Positions 42,017 through 51,201 of a DNA stretch of 64,000 nucleotides are shown here, in pieces; positions within the stretch are counted from its first letter, which is position 1; each line of letters begins with the position of its first letter. The DNA is from Chlorobium sp. GTDB lineage: Bacteria > Bacteroidota > Chlorobiia > Chlorobiales > Chlorobiaceae. Where the stretch lies: NCBI GenBank assembly GCA_005843825.1, contig SZXX01000026.1:1-64000 (forward strand), in the 5' to 3' direction. The notes under the pieces are model-generated. The model searched no databases. It was not told where the DNA came from and saw only the letters and a list, made by a program, of their open reading frames with translations. Both the position numbers and the translations under genes were made by a program.

Positions 42017-42205
42017 TCAGACTTTGATGATGCAGTCAACCGGGCAGACCGAGACGCATGCAGCTTCATCATGAAATCCTATGCAGTCAATGCAGGTTGT
42101 TTCATCAATAACATAATAATCCTCACCAGCTGTAATTGCGCTTACCGGGCATTCAGGTTCGCACGCTCCGCAATAGGTACAGGTATCAAGAATTCGATGT
42201 GCCAT
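42017..42205 (-). CDS. 2[4Fe-4S] ferredoxin, Chlorobium type (copy 2)
   Basis: This 62-residue twin of the ferredoxin at 41616 has CTYCGACEPECP and CIDCIGFHDEAACVSVCP as its cluster motifs. ATG 42205 has the strong ribosome site AAGGAGGACAAA; the frame is open to 42271 but that start is not supported. It lies 98 bases after the phoH stop. The two ferredoxins probably share a reaction-centre acceptor role but may differ in potential or partner. Confidence 0.95.
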   Translation of the reverse strand: MAHRILDTCTYCGACEPECPVSAITAGEDYYVIDETTCIDCIGFHDEAACVSVCPVDCIIKV

Positions 42206-42303
42206 TTTGTCCTCCTTGATTAAAACTGAGAAAATGATGGATGATCTGTGTTGATCTGAAAGCTTCTCCACAAACGCAAATTTACAGAAATATCCCGGGA
42301 TTA

Positions 42304-43263
42304 TTATTCCTGTTCATGGATTTCATATGCGTTGATGATATCACGGACAAGCTTATGGCGGACAACATCTGTTTTATCGAGATATACAAAGCTGATACCC
42401 TTGATATCCTTCAGTATCTTCGGAGAATTGGTAAGTCCTGAATCGAGATCCTTGGGAAGATCAATCTGGGTGACATCGCCGGTAATGATAGCTTTCGAAT
42501 TGACACCCAGCCTTGTCAGGCACATCTTCATCTGCTTGTTCGAAGCGTTCTGGGCTTCATCGAGAATAATAAACGCATTGTTCATTGTTCTTCCCCGCAT
42601 ATAGGCAAGAGGCACAATCTCGATAATGCGCTGCTCCGTAAGGAGTTTCAGCTTTTCAGCAGTCAGCATATCCTGCAATGAATCATAAAGGGGGCGAAGA
42701 TAAGGATCTATTTTCTGAGCCAGATCGCCCGGTAGAAACCCAAGGCTTTCACCAGCTTCCACAGCAGGCCTTGCAAGAACTATCCGCTTGACTCTTTTTT
42801 CTTTCCATGCAGCAACCGCTATGGCAACGGCGGTATAAGTTTTACCCGTACCTGCCGGTCCGATGGCAAACACAATGTCGTTGTTTTTCGCTTCAGCCAC
42901 CATTCGCCGCTGACCGTTTGTTTTTGCTCTGACCGTATAATTCGGGGAGGTGACTATTATATCCTCATCACCCATAGGTGTCGCTGCCGTTCTGGGAGAA
43001 GGGGAGAGGGCCAGGTTGATAAGCGCATTCAGGTCAGTGTCAAGCACCTCCCCATGCTTGTTGGCAAGCAGAATCATCTCACTGAATATCTGTTCAAGCA
43101 GTGCCACACCATCTCTACTTCCGCGGAGGGTAATCTGAGTTCCGCGAGCAGTTATCTGCATCTCGGAAAACTCATTTTTAATTTTTTTAAGGAGAGAATC
43201 GTAAGGGCCAAAAAGAATGACAGGCTCAATGCCCTGAATTTCAATGATTTTTTCTGTGGTCAA
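42304..43263 (-). CDS. phoH: PhoH-family ATPase
   Basis: This 319-residue protein has a Walker A motif GPAGTGKT (residues 135-142) and a Walker B stretch FIILDEAQNAS, as in all PhoH-like proteins. An N-terminal KH-like segment precedes them. PhoH is thought to act in RNA metabolism. It is 11 bases after hldD, so the two are one leftward operon. Confidence 0.92.
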   Translation of the reverse strand: MTTEKIIEIQGIEPVILFGPYDSLLKKIKNEFSEMQITARGTQITLRGSRDGVALLEQIFSEMILLANKHGEVLDTDLNALINLALSPSPRTAATPMGDEDIIVTSPNYTVRAKTNGQRRMVAEAKNNDIVFAIGPAGTGKTYTAVAIAVAAWKEKRVKRIVLARPAVEAGESLGFLPGDLAQKIDPYLRPLYDSLQDMLTAEKLKLLTEQRIIEIVPLAYMRGRTMNNAFIILDEAQNASNKQMKMCLTRLGVNSKAIITGDVTQIDLPKDLDSGLTNSPKILKDIKGISFVYLDKTDVVRHKLVRDIINAYEIHEQE

Positions 43264-43274
43264 AATAGAAGTTG

Positions 43275-44276
43275 TTAAGCATTATAGGGAGCTCGAACAA
43301 TATCAAGATATGGATTGGAATCGGAGAGGTAGTGCTGCACATACTCTTTTACGCCAGCTTCAATCGAGGTAAAAGCTTCGCTGAATCCCGCCGAACGAAG
43401 CTTTGTCACTTCAGCACAGGTGTAATACTGATATTTGTCACGCAAGGTTTCCGGCATGGGGATGTAGTTGATAGCCGGTTCACGGCCTAAAGCAGAAAAT
43501 GTTGCCGTAGCAAGGTCTTTGAAGCTTCTTGCCGTGCCAGTCCCGACATTGAAGATTCCCGCTACGGAAGGGTTTTCCAGCATCCAGGCCATTATTCTCG
43601 TACAGTCTTTGACGTATATAAAATCCCTCAACTGTTCGCCGTCTTTGTAGTCCGGTCTGTGCGACTTAAAGAGATTCAGCGATCCTTTTTCGAGTATCTG
43701 ATGGAACGCCTTATAGACCACACTGCTCATATCCCCCTTGTGGTACTCGTTCGGCCCGTAGACATTAAAGAATTTCAGCCCGGCCGCTTTGTCCAGAATA
43801 TGATTCTTCACTGCCCAGCGGTCAAATAGCTGCTTGGAGTACCCGTACATATTGAGGGGACGAAGCACGTTGAGGCCTTCAATGTCATCGTTGTAACCGC
43901 TTGAACCGTCACCATACGTTGCAGCGCTCGATGCATAAAGAAGCCTTACATCATGAGCTGCACAGAAAGCGGCTATTGTTTTTGAGTAGCCGAAATTATT
44001 GGTGAGCAGATGATCAGCATCAGTTTCCGTTGTCGAACTGTTCGCACCCATGTGGATAATGGCAGAAATGCCCTTCAGTGCGTTCCTCTCAAGAAGATCA
44101 GGAAAAAGATCCTTCGGGATAAAATCAGTAAATGCGAGTCCGGAAAGATTGCGCCATTTTTCCGTTGTTGTCGACCCTAGATCGTCAACAACAATGATAT
44201 TCTCTTCACCCTTACGGTTGAGTTCCAGAAGCATGGCACTGCCGATAAATCCCGCGCCGCCGGTGATAATGATCAT
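43275..44276 (-). CDS. hldD: ADP-L-glycero-D-manno-heptose 6-epimerase
   Basis: This 333-residue extended short-chain dehydrogenase makes the heptose precursor of the lipopolysaccharide core. NADP binding is at TGGAGFIGS (5-13), and the catalytic YxxxK is Tyr144...Lys148. Family-specific blocks are IIHMGANSSTTETD, KFFNVYGPNEYHKGDMSSVVYK and DGEQLRDFIYVKD. Length matches HldD/RfaD. It is the first gene of an operon with phoH. A bidirectional terminator lies upstream at 44340-44368. Confidence 0.95.
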   Translation of the reverse strand: MIIITGGAGFIGSAMLLELNRKGEENIIVVDDLGSTTTEKWRNLSGLAFTDFIPKDLFPDLLERNALKGISAIIHMGANSSTTETDADHLLTNNFGYSKTIAAFCAAHDVRLLYASSAATYGDGSSGYNDDIEGLNVLRPLNMYGYSKQLFDRWAVKNHILDKAAGLKFFNVYGPNEYHKGDMSSVVYKAFHQILEKGSLNLFKSHRPDYKDGEQLRDFIYVKDCTRIMAWMLENPSVAGIFNVGTGTARSFKDLATATFSALGREPAINYIPMPETLRDKYQYYTCAEVTKLRSAGFSEAFTSIEAGVKEYVQHYLSDSNPYLDIVRAPYNA

Positions 44277-44339
44277 GTATGGAAAAAGGTATAGTTTAAT
44301 GCAGGTGCAATCGAATATACAGAGGCGGGTATAAAAACA

Positions 44340-44368
44340 AAAGGCCGCCTGTAATTAAAGCGGCCTTT
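44340..44368. terminator. Bidirectional terminator upstream of hldD
   Basis: AAAGGCCGC pairs with GCGGCCTTT around an 11-base loop. It ends the sigma-like gene at 44382 on the minus strand. Confidence 0.75.
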
Positions 44369-44381
44369 CAAATAAAGCGCG

Positions 44382-44804
44382 TCATGCAGTGGCCTGAAGC
44401 AGGCCATCGTTAGCCAGAAGCTTTCTTCCCCAATAGAGCCACAATCTTACAGTATTAACCGGTTTGCCGACAATGGCCGATATCTGGCGATGTTTAAGCC
44501 CCGATATTTCACTCAATAGAACTGAAAGTTTGATATCAGCAGCCCACTGTCTCAACGAATCAATCAGCTGAAAGTGATTTTTACAGGGCTTGCCGCTGAT
44601 ACAGAACTCTGTGTTCTGGCCGAACTGGTCCACATAGCACTTTCTGAAGGTTTTAAGCAGATCACCCTCCCTCGTTGTTGTGTTGGCATAGAGATAGGTC
44701 TTGTTGACCAGTTCGCTGGATACACTCTCACTGCCGGTCATCCAGTATGCAAGGCTGTATATATCATCCAGAAGATCAACAGGTGTTTTTTTAATCTGTG
44801 TCAT
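44382..44804 (-). CDS. Small sigma-factor-like protein (region 4 helix-turn-helix)
   Basis: This 140-residue protein ends in a helix-turn-helix (LLSEISGLKHRQISAIVGKPVNTVRLWLYWGRKLL) like region 4 of extracytoplasmic-function sigma factors. The N-terminal half (DDIYSLAYWMTGSE..ELVNKTYLYA) loosely resembles region 2, but its DNA-melting residues are not evident. Two cysteines sit mid-protein (FCISGKPC). It could be a true divergent ECF factor, a regulator that only binds DNA, or an anti-sigma partner. No anti-sigma gene is adjacent. The ribosome site is AGGAGAGATT. Confidence 0.65.
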   Translation of the reverse strand: MTQIKKTPVDLLDDIYSLAYWMTGSESVSSELVNKTYLYANTTTREGDLLKTFRKCYVDQFGQNTEFCISGKPCKNHFQLIDSLRQWAADIKLSVLLSEISGLKHRQISAIVGKPVNTVRLWLYWGRKLLANDGLLQATA

Positions 44805-44981
44805 AATCTCTCCTTTATATTGGATTAATTTTGTCTTGTTTTAATTTATAAAAAAAAAGCAGATTGTCCAGATTTATTTCATGGATTGTATGAAAAAGAT
44901 GTTTTTTTAATCATGTTGACTGCCATAGCAGGCTACTAATACCGGGATAAAAGATTTACAGCCAGCAAACAGAGTGTTACC

Positions 44982-46049
44982 ATGCAAAGAGATATCAAGA
45001 GTATACTCAACCCTGCCCTGCAGAATATTGCGACCTACAAGGTCGAAGGCGGACAGCAGGCCGAGATAAAACTGAATCAGAACGAAAGCCCCATTGATGT
45101 GCCGATGTGGCTCAAGGAAGAAATTACCAGTGAGTTTATCAAAGAGCCATGGAACCGTTATCCTGATATTCTGCCATATAGAGGTATGCAGGCCTATGCC
45201 GATTTTCTTGGAGTTTCCGCTGATTCTGTAATGATGAGCAACGGATCAAATGAAATGCTCTATACCATATTTCTTGCATGCCTTGGTCCCGGCCGGAAAA
45301 TTCTGATTCCCGATCCATCCTTTTCGCTCTACGAAAAAATTGCCCTCCTGTTGCAGTCTCGTATTGTCAGCGTTCCCATGCTTCCAGGTCTCGAATTCGA
45401 TACCGATGCCATTCTTAAGGCAGCTCGTGACGAGCAGGTCGATTTTATTGTTCTCTCAACACCAAACAATCCTACAAGTAAATCGCTCTCTTTTGATGAA
45501 GTCCGTCTGATTGCCGAGTCCAGCGACGCTCTTGTGCTTGTTGACGAAGCCTACATCGAGTTTTCCCGCCAGCGCTCTGTTCTTCAGCTCATCGATGGGC
45601 TCCCTAATCTTGTTGTGCTTCGCACCATGTCCAAAGCTCTGGCTCTTGCGGGTATCCGTATTGGTTTCGCAATTGCCAATCCCATACTCATGGCCGAGCT
45701 TGCCAAACCAAAAATTCCTTTTGCCTCCAGCAGGCTGGCCGAAATAACCCTGACCCGTGTGCTGGCCAATTACTCCCTTGTGACCGATGCCGTCTCCTTC
45801 ATCCTGCATGAGCGTGATTTACTTTATCGTGAACTGCTTGCAATTGATGGTATCGAACCCTTCGAGAGTGATACCAATTTTCTGATCATCAGGATAAAAG
45901 ATGCAGGAGAAGTTTTCAAAAGTCTTCAAAGTGACGGTATTCTTGTGAGAAACGTTTCCGGCTACAAGCTTATGGACAACTGTCTGCGCTTCAATGTCGG
46001 TCTTGTTGAAGAAAACCGCCGTCTCATTGAAAAACTTCGGACGATTTGA
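44982..46049 (+). CDS. hisC: Histidinol-phosphate aminotransferase
   Basis: This 355-residue fold-type I PLP enzyme converts imidazole acetol phosphate to histidinol phosphate. LNQNESP at the N-terminus, SNGSNEML, SPNNPTS-like STPNNPTSKS, and TMSKALALAGIRIGFAI with the PLP Lys are all visible. The length is normal. SpoU methyltransferase begins two bases after the stop, so the genes are co-expressed. His genes are otherwise not clustered here. Confidence 0.95.
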   Translation: MQRDIKSILNPALQNIATYKVEGGQQAEIKLNQNESPIDVPMWLKEEITSEFIKEPWNRYPDILPYRGMQAYADFLGVSADSVMMSNGSNEMLYTIFLACLGPGRKILIPDPSFSLYEKIALLLQSRIVSVPMLPGLEFDTDAILKAARDEQVDFIVLSTPNNPTSKSLSFDEVRLIAESSDALVLVDEAYIEFSRQRSVLQLIDGLPNLVVLRTMSKALALAGIRIGFAIANPILMAELAKPKIPFASSRLAEITLTRVLANYSLVTDAVSFILHERDLLYRELLAIDGIEPFESDTNFLIIRIKDAGEVFKSLQSDGILVRNVSGYKLMDNCLRFNVGLVEENRRLIEKLRTI

Positions 46050-46051
46050 GC

Positions 46052-46594
46052 ATGCAAGAATTCAGAAAGCTGCATGGAAGTGAAATGAGCAGGCTGACGG
46101 TGGAGCAATATGCCGAAGTCCCGAAGCACCCTGTGGTTCTTTTGCTGCATAATATCCGAAGCATGTGGAATGTCGGATCAATGTTTCGCACCGCTGATGC
46201 TGCAGGAATTGAAAAAATTATTCTTTCAGGCTATACCGCGACTCCTCCGAGAAAGGAGATCGATAAAACCGCACTGGGTGCTCAGGAAACAGTTTTGTGG
46301 GAGTATCACGCCGATCCACTTGAGGCACTTTCAGCCTTGAAAAAATCGGGGCTCCGAATCTATGGACTGGAAATTACAGAAGGCAGTCGTCCTTATACGT
46401 CGCTCGATCCCTGCGTTTTTCCGCTCTGTCTTGTCGTAGGCAACGAAGTGGATGGTCTTGAAAACGAAGTCCTTGCACTGTGTGATGAGGTGCTCGAAAT
46501 CCCGCAGTACGGCACCAAACATTCGCTCAATGTAGCTGTCGCAGCAGGAATTGCCCTGTTTGAGATGGTCAGAGTTTTTCGGAAAGAGGTGTAA
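46052..46594 (+). CDS. SpoU/TrmH-family RNA 2'-O-methyltransferase
   Basis: This 180-residue SPOUT methyltransferase has motif 1 LHNIRSMWNVGSMFRTADAAG, motif 2 LVVGNEVDGL and motif 3 IPQYGTKHSLNVAVAAGI, which form the knotted SAM site. It methylates a ribose in rRNA or tRNA; the target is not clear from sequence. ATG 46052 starts just after the hisC stop; a TTG six bases earlier is also in frame. Confidence 0.92.
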   Translation: MQEFRKLHGSEMSRLTVEQYAEVPKHPVVLLLHNIRSMWNVGSMFRTADAAGIEKIILSGYTATPPRKEIDKTALGAQETVLWEYHADPLEALSALKKSGLRIYGLEITEGSRPYTSLDPCVFPLCLVVGNEVDGLENEVLALCDEVLEIPQYGTKHSLNVAVAAGIALFEMVRVFRKEV

Positions 46595-46658
46595 CTTTTT
46601 GTTTTTTACTGAGGTTTTGTTTACTTAAGGACTTAAATGTTTATAACTGCGGTTTTCC

Positions 46659-47486
46659 ATGCTTCATTACAAGACATACGAGTTGGATGATGCCACTGCC
46701 CCCTGGGTCGTTTTTGTTCACGGCGCCGGCGGTAGTTCCTCCATCTGGTTTTTGCAGATCAAGGAGTTCATCAGGCATTTCAATGTTCTGCTTGTTGATT
46801 TGAGAGGTCATGGAAAGTCAAAAGCCTTAGCTGCTCACAAGGAGGACCGTCATTACGATTTTGAGGTTATCACCCGTGATATCATCGAAGTGCTTGACTC
46901 CCTCAACATCCACAAAGCCCATTTCATCGGTATTTCACTTGGGACCATTCTTATCCGCAACCTGAGCGAAATTGCTCCGGAGAGGGTCAGTTCAATGGTT
47001 ATGGGTGGAGCCATCATAAGGCTTAACATCCGCGCAAAGGTTCTTGTAACCGTTGGCAACATGTTCAAGAGGTTTGTTCCCTACATGTGGCTATACAGCT
47101 TTTTTGCCTGGATTATCATGCCAAGTGAACGACATAAAAAGTCACGACTCCTTTTTGTCAACGAAGCAAAAAAAGTTGCACAGAAAGAGTTCATGCGCTG
47201 GTTCCGTCTCACCTATGAGATAACCCCGCTGTTGAAATACTTTGAAGAAAAAGATACAGCTATTCCTACACTCTACCTTATGGGTGAAGAAGACCATATG
47301 TTTCTCCCCGCAGTACGGTATATCATTACCCGCCACACCAACTCCTGGCTTGAGGTTATCGTCAATTCCGGCCATGTCTGCAATGTCGACCAGCCTAGTG
47401 AGTTCAATGCGCGCGCTATTTCCTTTTTGAAAAAAATGTCTGCAGGCGATTCATCTGAAAAAACGATCAAGCTGGCGGTCTGCTAA
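46659..47486 (+). CDS. Alpha/beta-fold hydrolase
   Basis: This 275-residue protein has HGAGGSSSIWFLQ (oxyanion), GISLGT with the nucleophile Ser, GEEDHMF with the likely Asp, and SGHVCNVDQP with the catalytic His. This is the canonical hydrolase/esterase layout with no signal peptide. The substrate is unknown. The stop overlaps the stop of pth on the opposite strand. It follows the SpoU gene by 64 bases. Confidence 0.88.
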   Translation: MLHYKTYELDDATAPWVVFVHGAGGSSSIWFLQIKEFIRHFNVLLVDLRGHGKSKALAAHKEDRHYDFEVITRDIIEVLDSLNIHKAHFIGISLGTILIRNLSEIAPERVSSMVMGGAIIRLNIRAKVLVTVGNMFKRFVPYMWLYSFFAWIIMPSERHKKSRLLFVNEAKKVAQKEFMRWFRLTYEITPLLKYFEEKDTAIPTLYLMGEEDHMFLPAVRYIITRHTNSWLEVIVNSGHVCNVDQPSEFNARAISFLKKMSAGDSSEKTIKLAVC

Positions 47487-48055
47487 ATCGCAGGCTTGTT
47501 GTAGTTGTTCATGGCATGCCCGATGCCGTTGATCGCAAAATCAAGAGCCGCATCTCCCGAAACAGGTAGTACCTTACTCATTACCGTTTTTTCCTCCTCG
47601 CTGAACTTCCCCAGTACAAACGATGAAAAAGAGCTCAAAGGCTGCTCTTCAAGCCTTATGCCTATCCTCATCCTCGCAAACTCTTCACTTCCCAGGCACT
47701 CAATAATGTGTTTCAGGCCATTTTGTCCACCGGCGGATCCTTTAGCGCGTATGCGTATGGAGCCCGAAGGGAGGTTGAGATCATCGCAAATGACAAGGAT
47801 ATCCATGCGCTCGATTTTATAGAAATTCATCGCAGCTATAACCGCATGACCTGAAAGGTTCATATAGGTCATAGGTTTTACAAGGATGATCGACTCCCTT
47901 CTGTGGATAAGTTTCGCACTGAGGTATTTTCCTTTCCCACGAATGAATCCAGCCCCGAAAGAGGCAGCAATTGAGTCCACAACATCAAACCCGATATTGT
48001 GCCGTGTACCGTTATACTGGGATTCAGGATTTCCGAGACCTACAATAAGTTTCAT
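47483..48055 (-). CDS. pth: Peptidyl-tRNA hydrolase
   Basis: This 190-residue enzyme frees tRNA from dropped-off peptidyl-tRNA. GLGNPESQYNGTRHNIGFD contains the catalytic His20 and Asn10. KPMTYMNLSGHAV and CDDLNLPSGSIRIRAKGSAGGQNGLKHI are further family blocks. Length is normal. Upstream bases 48056-48348 hold no gene that I can support. Confidence 0.97.
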   Translation of the reverse strand: MKLIVGLGNPESQYNGTRHNIGFDVVDSIAASFGAGFIRGKGKYLSAKLIHRRESIILVKPMTYMNLSGHAVIAAMNFYKIERMDILVICDDLNLPSGSIRIRAKGSAGGQNGLKHIIECLGSEEFARMRIGIRLEEQPLSSFSSFVLGKFSEEEKTVMSKVLPVSGDAALDFAINGIGHAMNNYNKPAI

Positions 48056-48348
48056 AACACAAGCACCAGATTCGGGGAACTCTACCGGTTTTTATTTCAC
48101 AAAAGAGTACAGCAACCGCCAAGAATATAGCAGGAGCAAAGCAGAATCTGTAATAAAACATTCATGGAGATAATGGAAAAACACATTGCAACGATTGACC
48201 CCGAATCAGGGTGAACCCCATAAGAACTTCTACAAAAAGGTATTGAGATTCCTTAAAAAAGTTGCAAATTACATCTTACTGTTTCCAACAGGATTGTTCC
48301 TTCTTATGATTTAGCTGACAACATTTTTTTCTTGAGTCAAGAAAAACA

Positions 48349-50850
48349 GTGAAAAAAAAAGCAATGAAAAAATCGTTAAAAGTAACATGGTTGTCCAGAA
48401 TTGTTTCAATTCTGGGAGGTCTAGGCATTGTGTTGCAGTCGCAAAATGCGTTTGCAAGTGAGGCCGATTTGTTGTTGCCTGATTTGCATTCGGTGTCATT
48501 CCTTGGCGGAATACCCGGAAGCACTCTTCTTTTGTGGGGTCTTGCAGTCTGTCTGTTCGGTATGGTTTTCGGGATCATACAGTATGTCGGAATTCGCAAG
48601 CTTCCAGTTCACAGCGCCATGCGGGAGATCAGCGAGCTGATCTACGCAACCTGCAAAACCTACCTTGTCACTCAGGGTAAATTTATTCTCATACTCTGGG
48701 TTCTGATCGGAGCCATTATTGTCGCCTATTTCGGTTGGCTTCGGCACCTTCCTGCGATCAAGGTTATTTTCATTCTAGTAGCCAGTCTTATCGGTATTCT
48801 CGGAAGTTATATCGTTGCCTGGTTCGGTATGAGGATCAACACATTCGCCAACTCAAGGACAGCATTCGCAAGTCTCGGCGGCAAACCTTTTCCAACCTAC
48901 GAAATTCCTCTCAGAGCCGGTATGAGTATCGGTATGCTGCTTATCAGCATCGAACTCTTCGTTATGCTCTGCATCCTTCTCTTTGTACCTCGCGATTTTG
49001 CCGGACCATGCTTTATCGGGTTTGCTATCGGTGAGTCGCTCGGTGCTTCAGTGCTTCGTATTGCCGGCGGTATCTTTACCAAGATTGCCGACATCGGCTC
49101 CGATCTTATGAAGATCGTTTTCAAGATCAAGGAAGACGACGCCCGTAACCCTGGCGTTATTGCCGACTGTGCCGGCGACAATGCAGGTGACTCAGTTGGT
49201 CCTACAGCTGACGGTTTTGAAACCTACGGTGTTACCGGTGTAGCCCTTATCTCCTTTATCCTTCTAGCCATCAAGGCTCCCGAAGTGCAGATCATGCTGC
49301 TTGTCTGGATCTTCGCCATGCGCCTTGTGATGATTCTTGCCAGTGCGTTCTCCTACTGGACAAATGCTGCCCTGGCCAAGATGAAGTACAGCAATGCCGA
49401 TGAGATGAACTTCGAGAAGCCTCTGATCACTCTGGTATGGCTTACCTCGATTGTCTCAATCATCCTTACCTACATAGCATCCTACTTCCTTATCAGCACA
49501 CTCGGCGATGGCACCATGTGGTGGAAGCTTGCTTCGATCATCACCTGCGGAACGATTGCCGGTGCACTTATTCCTGAGCTGGTGAACCGCTTTACCTCCA
49601 CAGAGTGTGCCCATGTCCGTAACGTCGTTCAATGCTCCAAAGAGGGAGGCGCAGCCCTGAACATTCTTGCAGGTCTTGTTGCCGGTAATTTCAGTGCCTA
49701 CTGGATGGGCCTTGCCATTGTCGGTTTGATGGGAGCCGCCTACGGACTCAGCACACTTGGCATAGCCACTCTCGGGCTTACTCCTGAGCTGATTGCTTCG
49801 CAAGGGCTTCTTACTGTCGGCCTTACCAAGGTTATCATGCTTGCACCTTCGGTCTTTGCTTTCGGTCTTGTCGCCTTCGGATTTCTCAGCATGGGTCCTG
49901 TCACCATTGCAGTCGACTCGTATGGGCCGGTTACAGACAACGCTCAGTCAGTCTATGAGCTTTCCCTGATCGAAACTATTCCGAATATCAAGCAGCAGAT
50001 TCAGAGCGAGTTTGGTTTCCAGCCAGACTTTAACAATGCCAAACGCTACCTTGAAGCCAACGACGGCGCAGGCAACACCTTCAAGGCAACTGCTAAACCG
50101 GTGCTTATCGGTACTGCTGTGGTCGGTTCCACCACAATGATCTTCTCGATCATTATGATCCTGACCAACGGTCTCGCTGATACAGGTGCAATTGCAAAGC
50201 TCTCAATCCTTTCGCCTCCGTTCCTCCTTGGCCTCATGATGGGCGGTGCAATCATCTACTGGTTCACCGGAGCCTCAATGAATGCCGTCACAACGGGAGC
50301 GTACTACGCGGTGGAATTCATCAAGAATAACATCAACCTTGACAGTTCCGTTGAAAAAGCCTCCATCGAAGACAGCAAGAAGGTTGTTGAAATCTGTACC
50401 AAGTTTGCCCAGAAAGGTATGATCAACCTCTTTCTTACCGTATTCTTTACGACACTGGCTTTCGCCTGTCTCGACTCATTCTTCTTTATCGGCTATCTCA
50501 TCTCCATTGCGCTTTTCGGTCTCTACCAGGCCATCTTTATGGCCAATGCCGGCGGTGCATGGGATAACGCCAAGAAGATTGTTGAAACTGAGCTTAATGC
50601 CAAGGGCACTCCGCTTCATGATGCCTCAATTGTCGGTGATACGGTCGGCGATCCTTTCAAGGATACCTCTTCGGTTGCTTTGAATCCGATCATCAAGTTC
50701 ACCACATTGTTTGGTCTTCTTGCCATTGAACTGGCTATCGAACTTCCTCCTCAGATAGCACTCTCTCTGGCCGCAATCTTTTTTGCCCTTTCACTGGTTT
50801 TTGTCCATCGCTCCTTCTTCTCAATGAGAATAAAGGTCGACGAGCACTAA
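48349..50850 (+). CDS. hppA: Membrane H+-translocating pyrophosphatase, divergent Na+-regulated type
   Basis: This protein of about 830 residues has about 16 membrane helices. It couples pyrophosphate hydrolysis to proton pumping. The PPi and Mg sites are seen in DDARNPGVIADCAGDNAGDSVGPTADGFE and in DTVGDPFKDTSS. At the key position it has Lys in GNTFKAT, which confers K+ independence. The sequence departs from canonical pumps and matches the described Chlorobium/Cellulomonas group, which pump H+ and are inhibited by Na+. The start is GTG 48349 or ATG 48364; neither has a ribosome site. A leader-like hydrophobic segment ends in AFAS. Confidence 0.93.
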   Translation: MKKKAMKKSLKVTWLSRIVSILGGLGIVLQSQNAFASEADLLLPDLHSVSFLGGIPGSTLLLWGLAVCLFGMVFGIIQYVGIRKLPVHSAMREISELIYATCKTYLVTQGKFILILWVLIGAIIVAYFGWLRHLPAIKVIFILVASLIGILGSYIVAWFGMRINTFANSRTAFASLGGKPFPTYEIPLRAGMSIGMLLISIELFVMLCILLFVPRDFAGPCFIGFAIGESLGASVLRIAGGIFTKIADIGSDLMKIVFKIKEDDARNPGVIADCAGDNAGDSVGPTADGFETYGVTGVALISFILLAIKAPEVQIMLLVWIFAMRLVMILASAFSYWTNAALAKMKYSNADEMNFEKPLITLVWLTSIVSIILTYIASYFLISTLGDGTMWWKLASIITCGTIAGALIPELVNRFTSTECAHVRNVVQCSKEGGAALNILAGLVAGNFSAYWMGLAIVGLMGAAYGLSTLGIATLGLTPELIASQGLLTVGLTKVIMLAPSVFAFGLVAFGFLSMGPVTIAVDSYGPVTDNAQSVYELSLIETIPNIKQQIQSEFGFQPDFNNAKRYLEANDGAGNTFKATAKPVLIGTAVVGSTTMIFSIIMILTNGLADTGAIAKLSILSPPFLLGLMMGGAIIYWFTGASMNAVTTGAYYAVEFIKNNINLDSSVEKASIEDSKKVVEICTKFAQKGMINLFLTVFFTTLAFACLDSFFFIGYLISIALFGLYQAIFMANAGGAWDNAKKIVETELNAKGTPLHDASIVGDTVGDPFKDTSSVALNPIIKFTTLFGLLAIELAIELPPQIALSLAAIFFALSLVFVHRSFFSMRIKVDEH

Positions 50851-50877
50851 CCGCGTTCTTGAAATTATGTTAAAACG

Positions 50878-50906
50878 GAGCCGCAGTCATGCGGCTCTTT
50901 TTTTTT
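50878..50906 (+). terminator. Terminator after hppA
   Basis: GAGCCGCA / TGCGGCTC with a 4-base loop is followed by nine or ten T residues. Confidence 0.9.
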
Positions 50907-51087
50907 GTGTGGAGCCTGAAGATATTTGATTGTCTGGCTGAGCTGAAATGGGTAGGGAGACAGATAAAGAATTATTATGTCTCAATTTGAGGCGCTAGAG
51001 TATTTTTACCAAACATTCAGATTGACTCATGAAATAGCATATGTAATTTCTATATTATTATAAAGTTAGCTATTAGTGAGAATATCG

Positions 51088-51177
51088 ATGCCTTTTAGTT
51101 GTTTCCTCTTATTCTTTTGGCTTACTTATTGCAGTAATATCGTTTATGCTCCTGCTGAATTTGAGAATTACGGTTAA
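51088..51177 (+). CDS. Possible 29-codon signal-peptide-like leader ORF
   Basis: ATG 51088 encodes MPFSCFLLFFWLTYCSNIVYA followed by PAEFENYG and stops 24 bases before the TPR gene. It looks like a bare signal peptide with a short tail. GTGAG lies 10 bases upstream. It could be a small secreted peptide, a leader for the TPR gene, or chance. Confidence 0.25.
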   Translation: MPFSCFLLFFWLTYCSNIVYAPAEFENYG

Positions 51178-51201
51178 CAGTTTATCAATAAGGATTTATC
51201 C

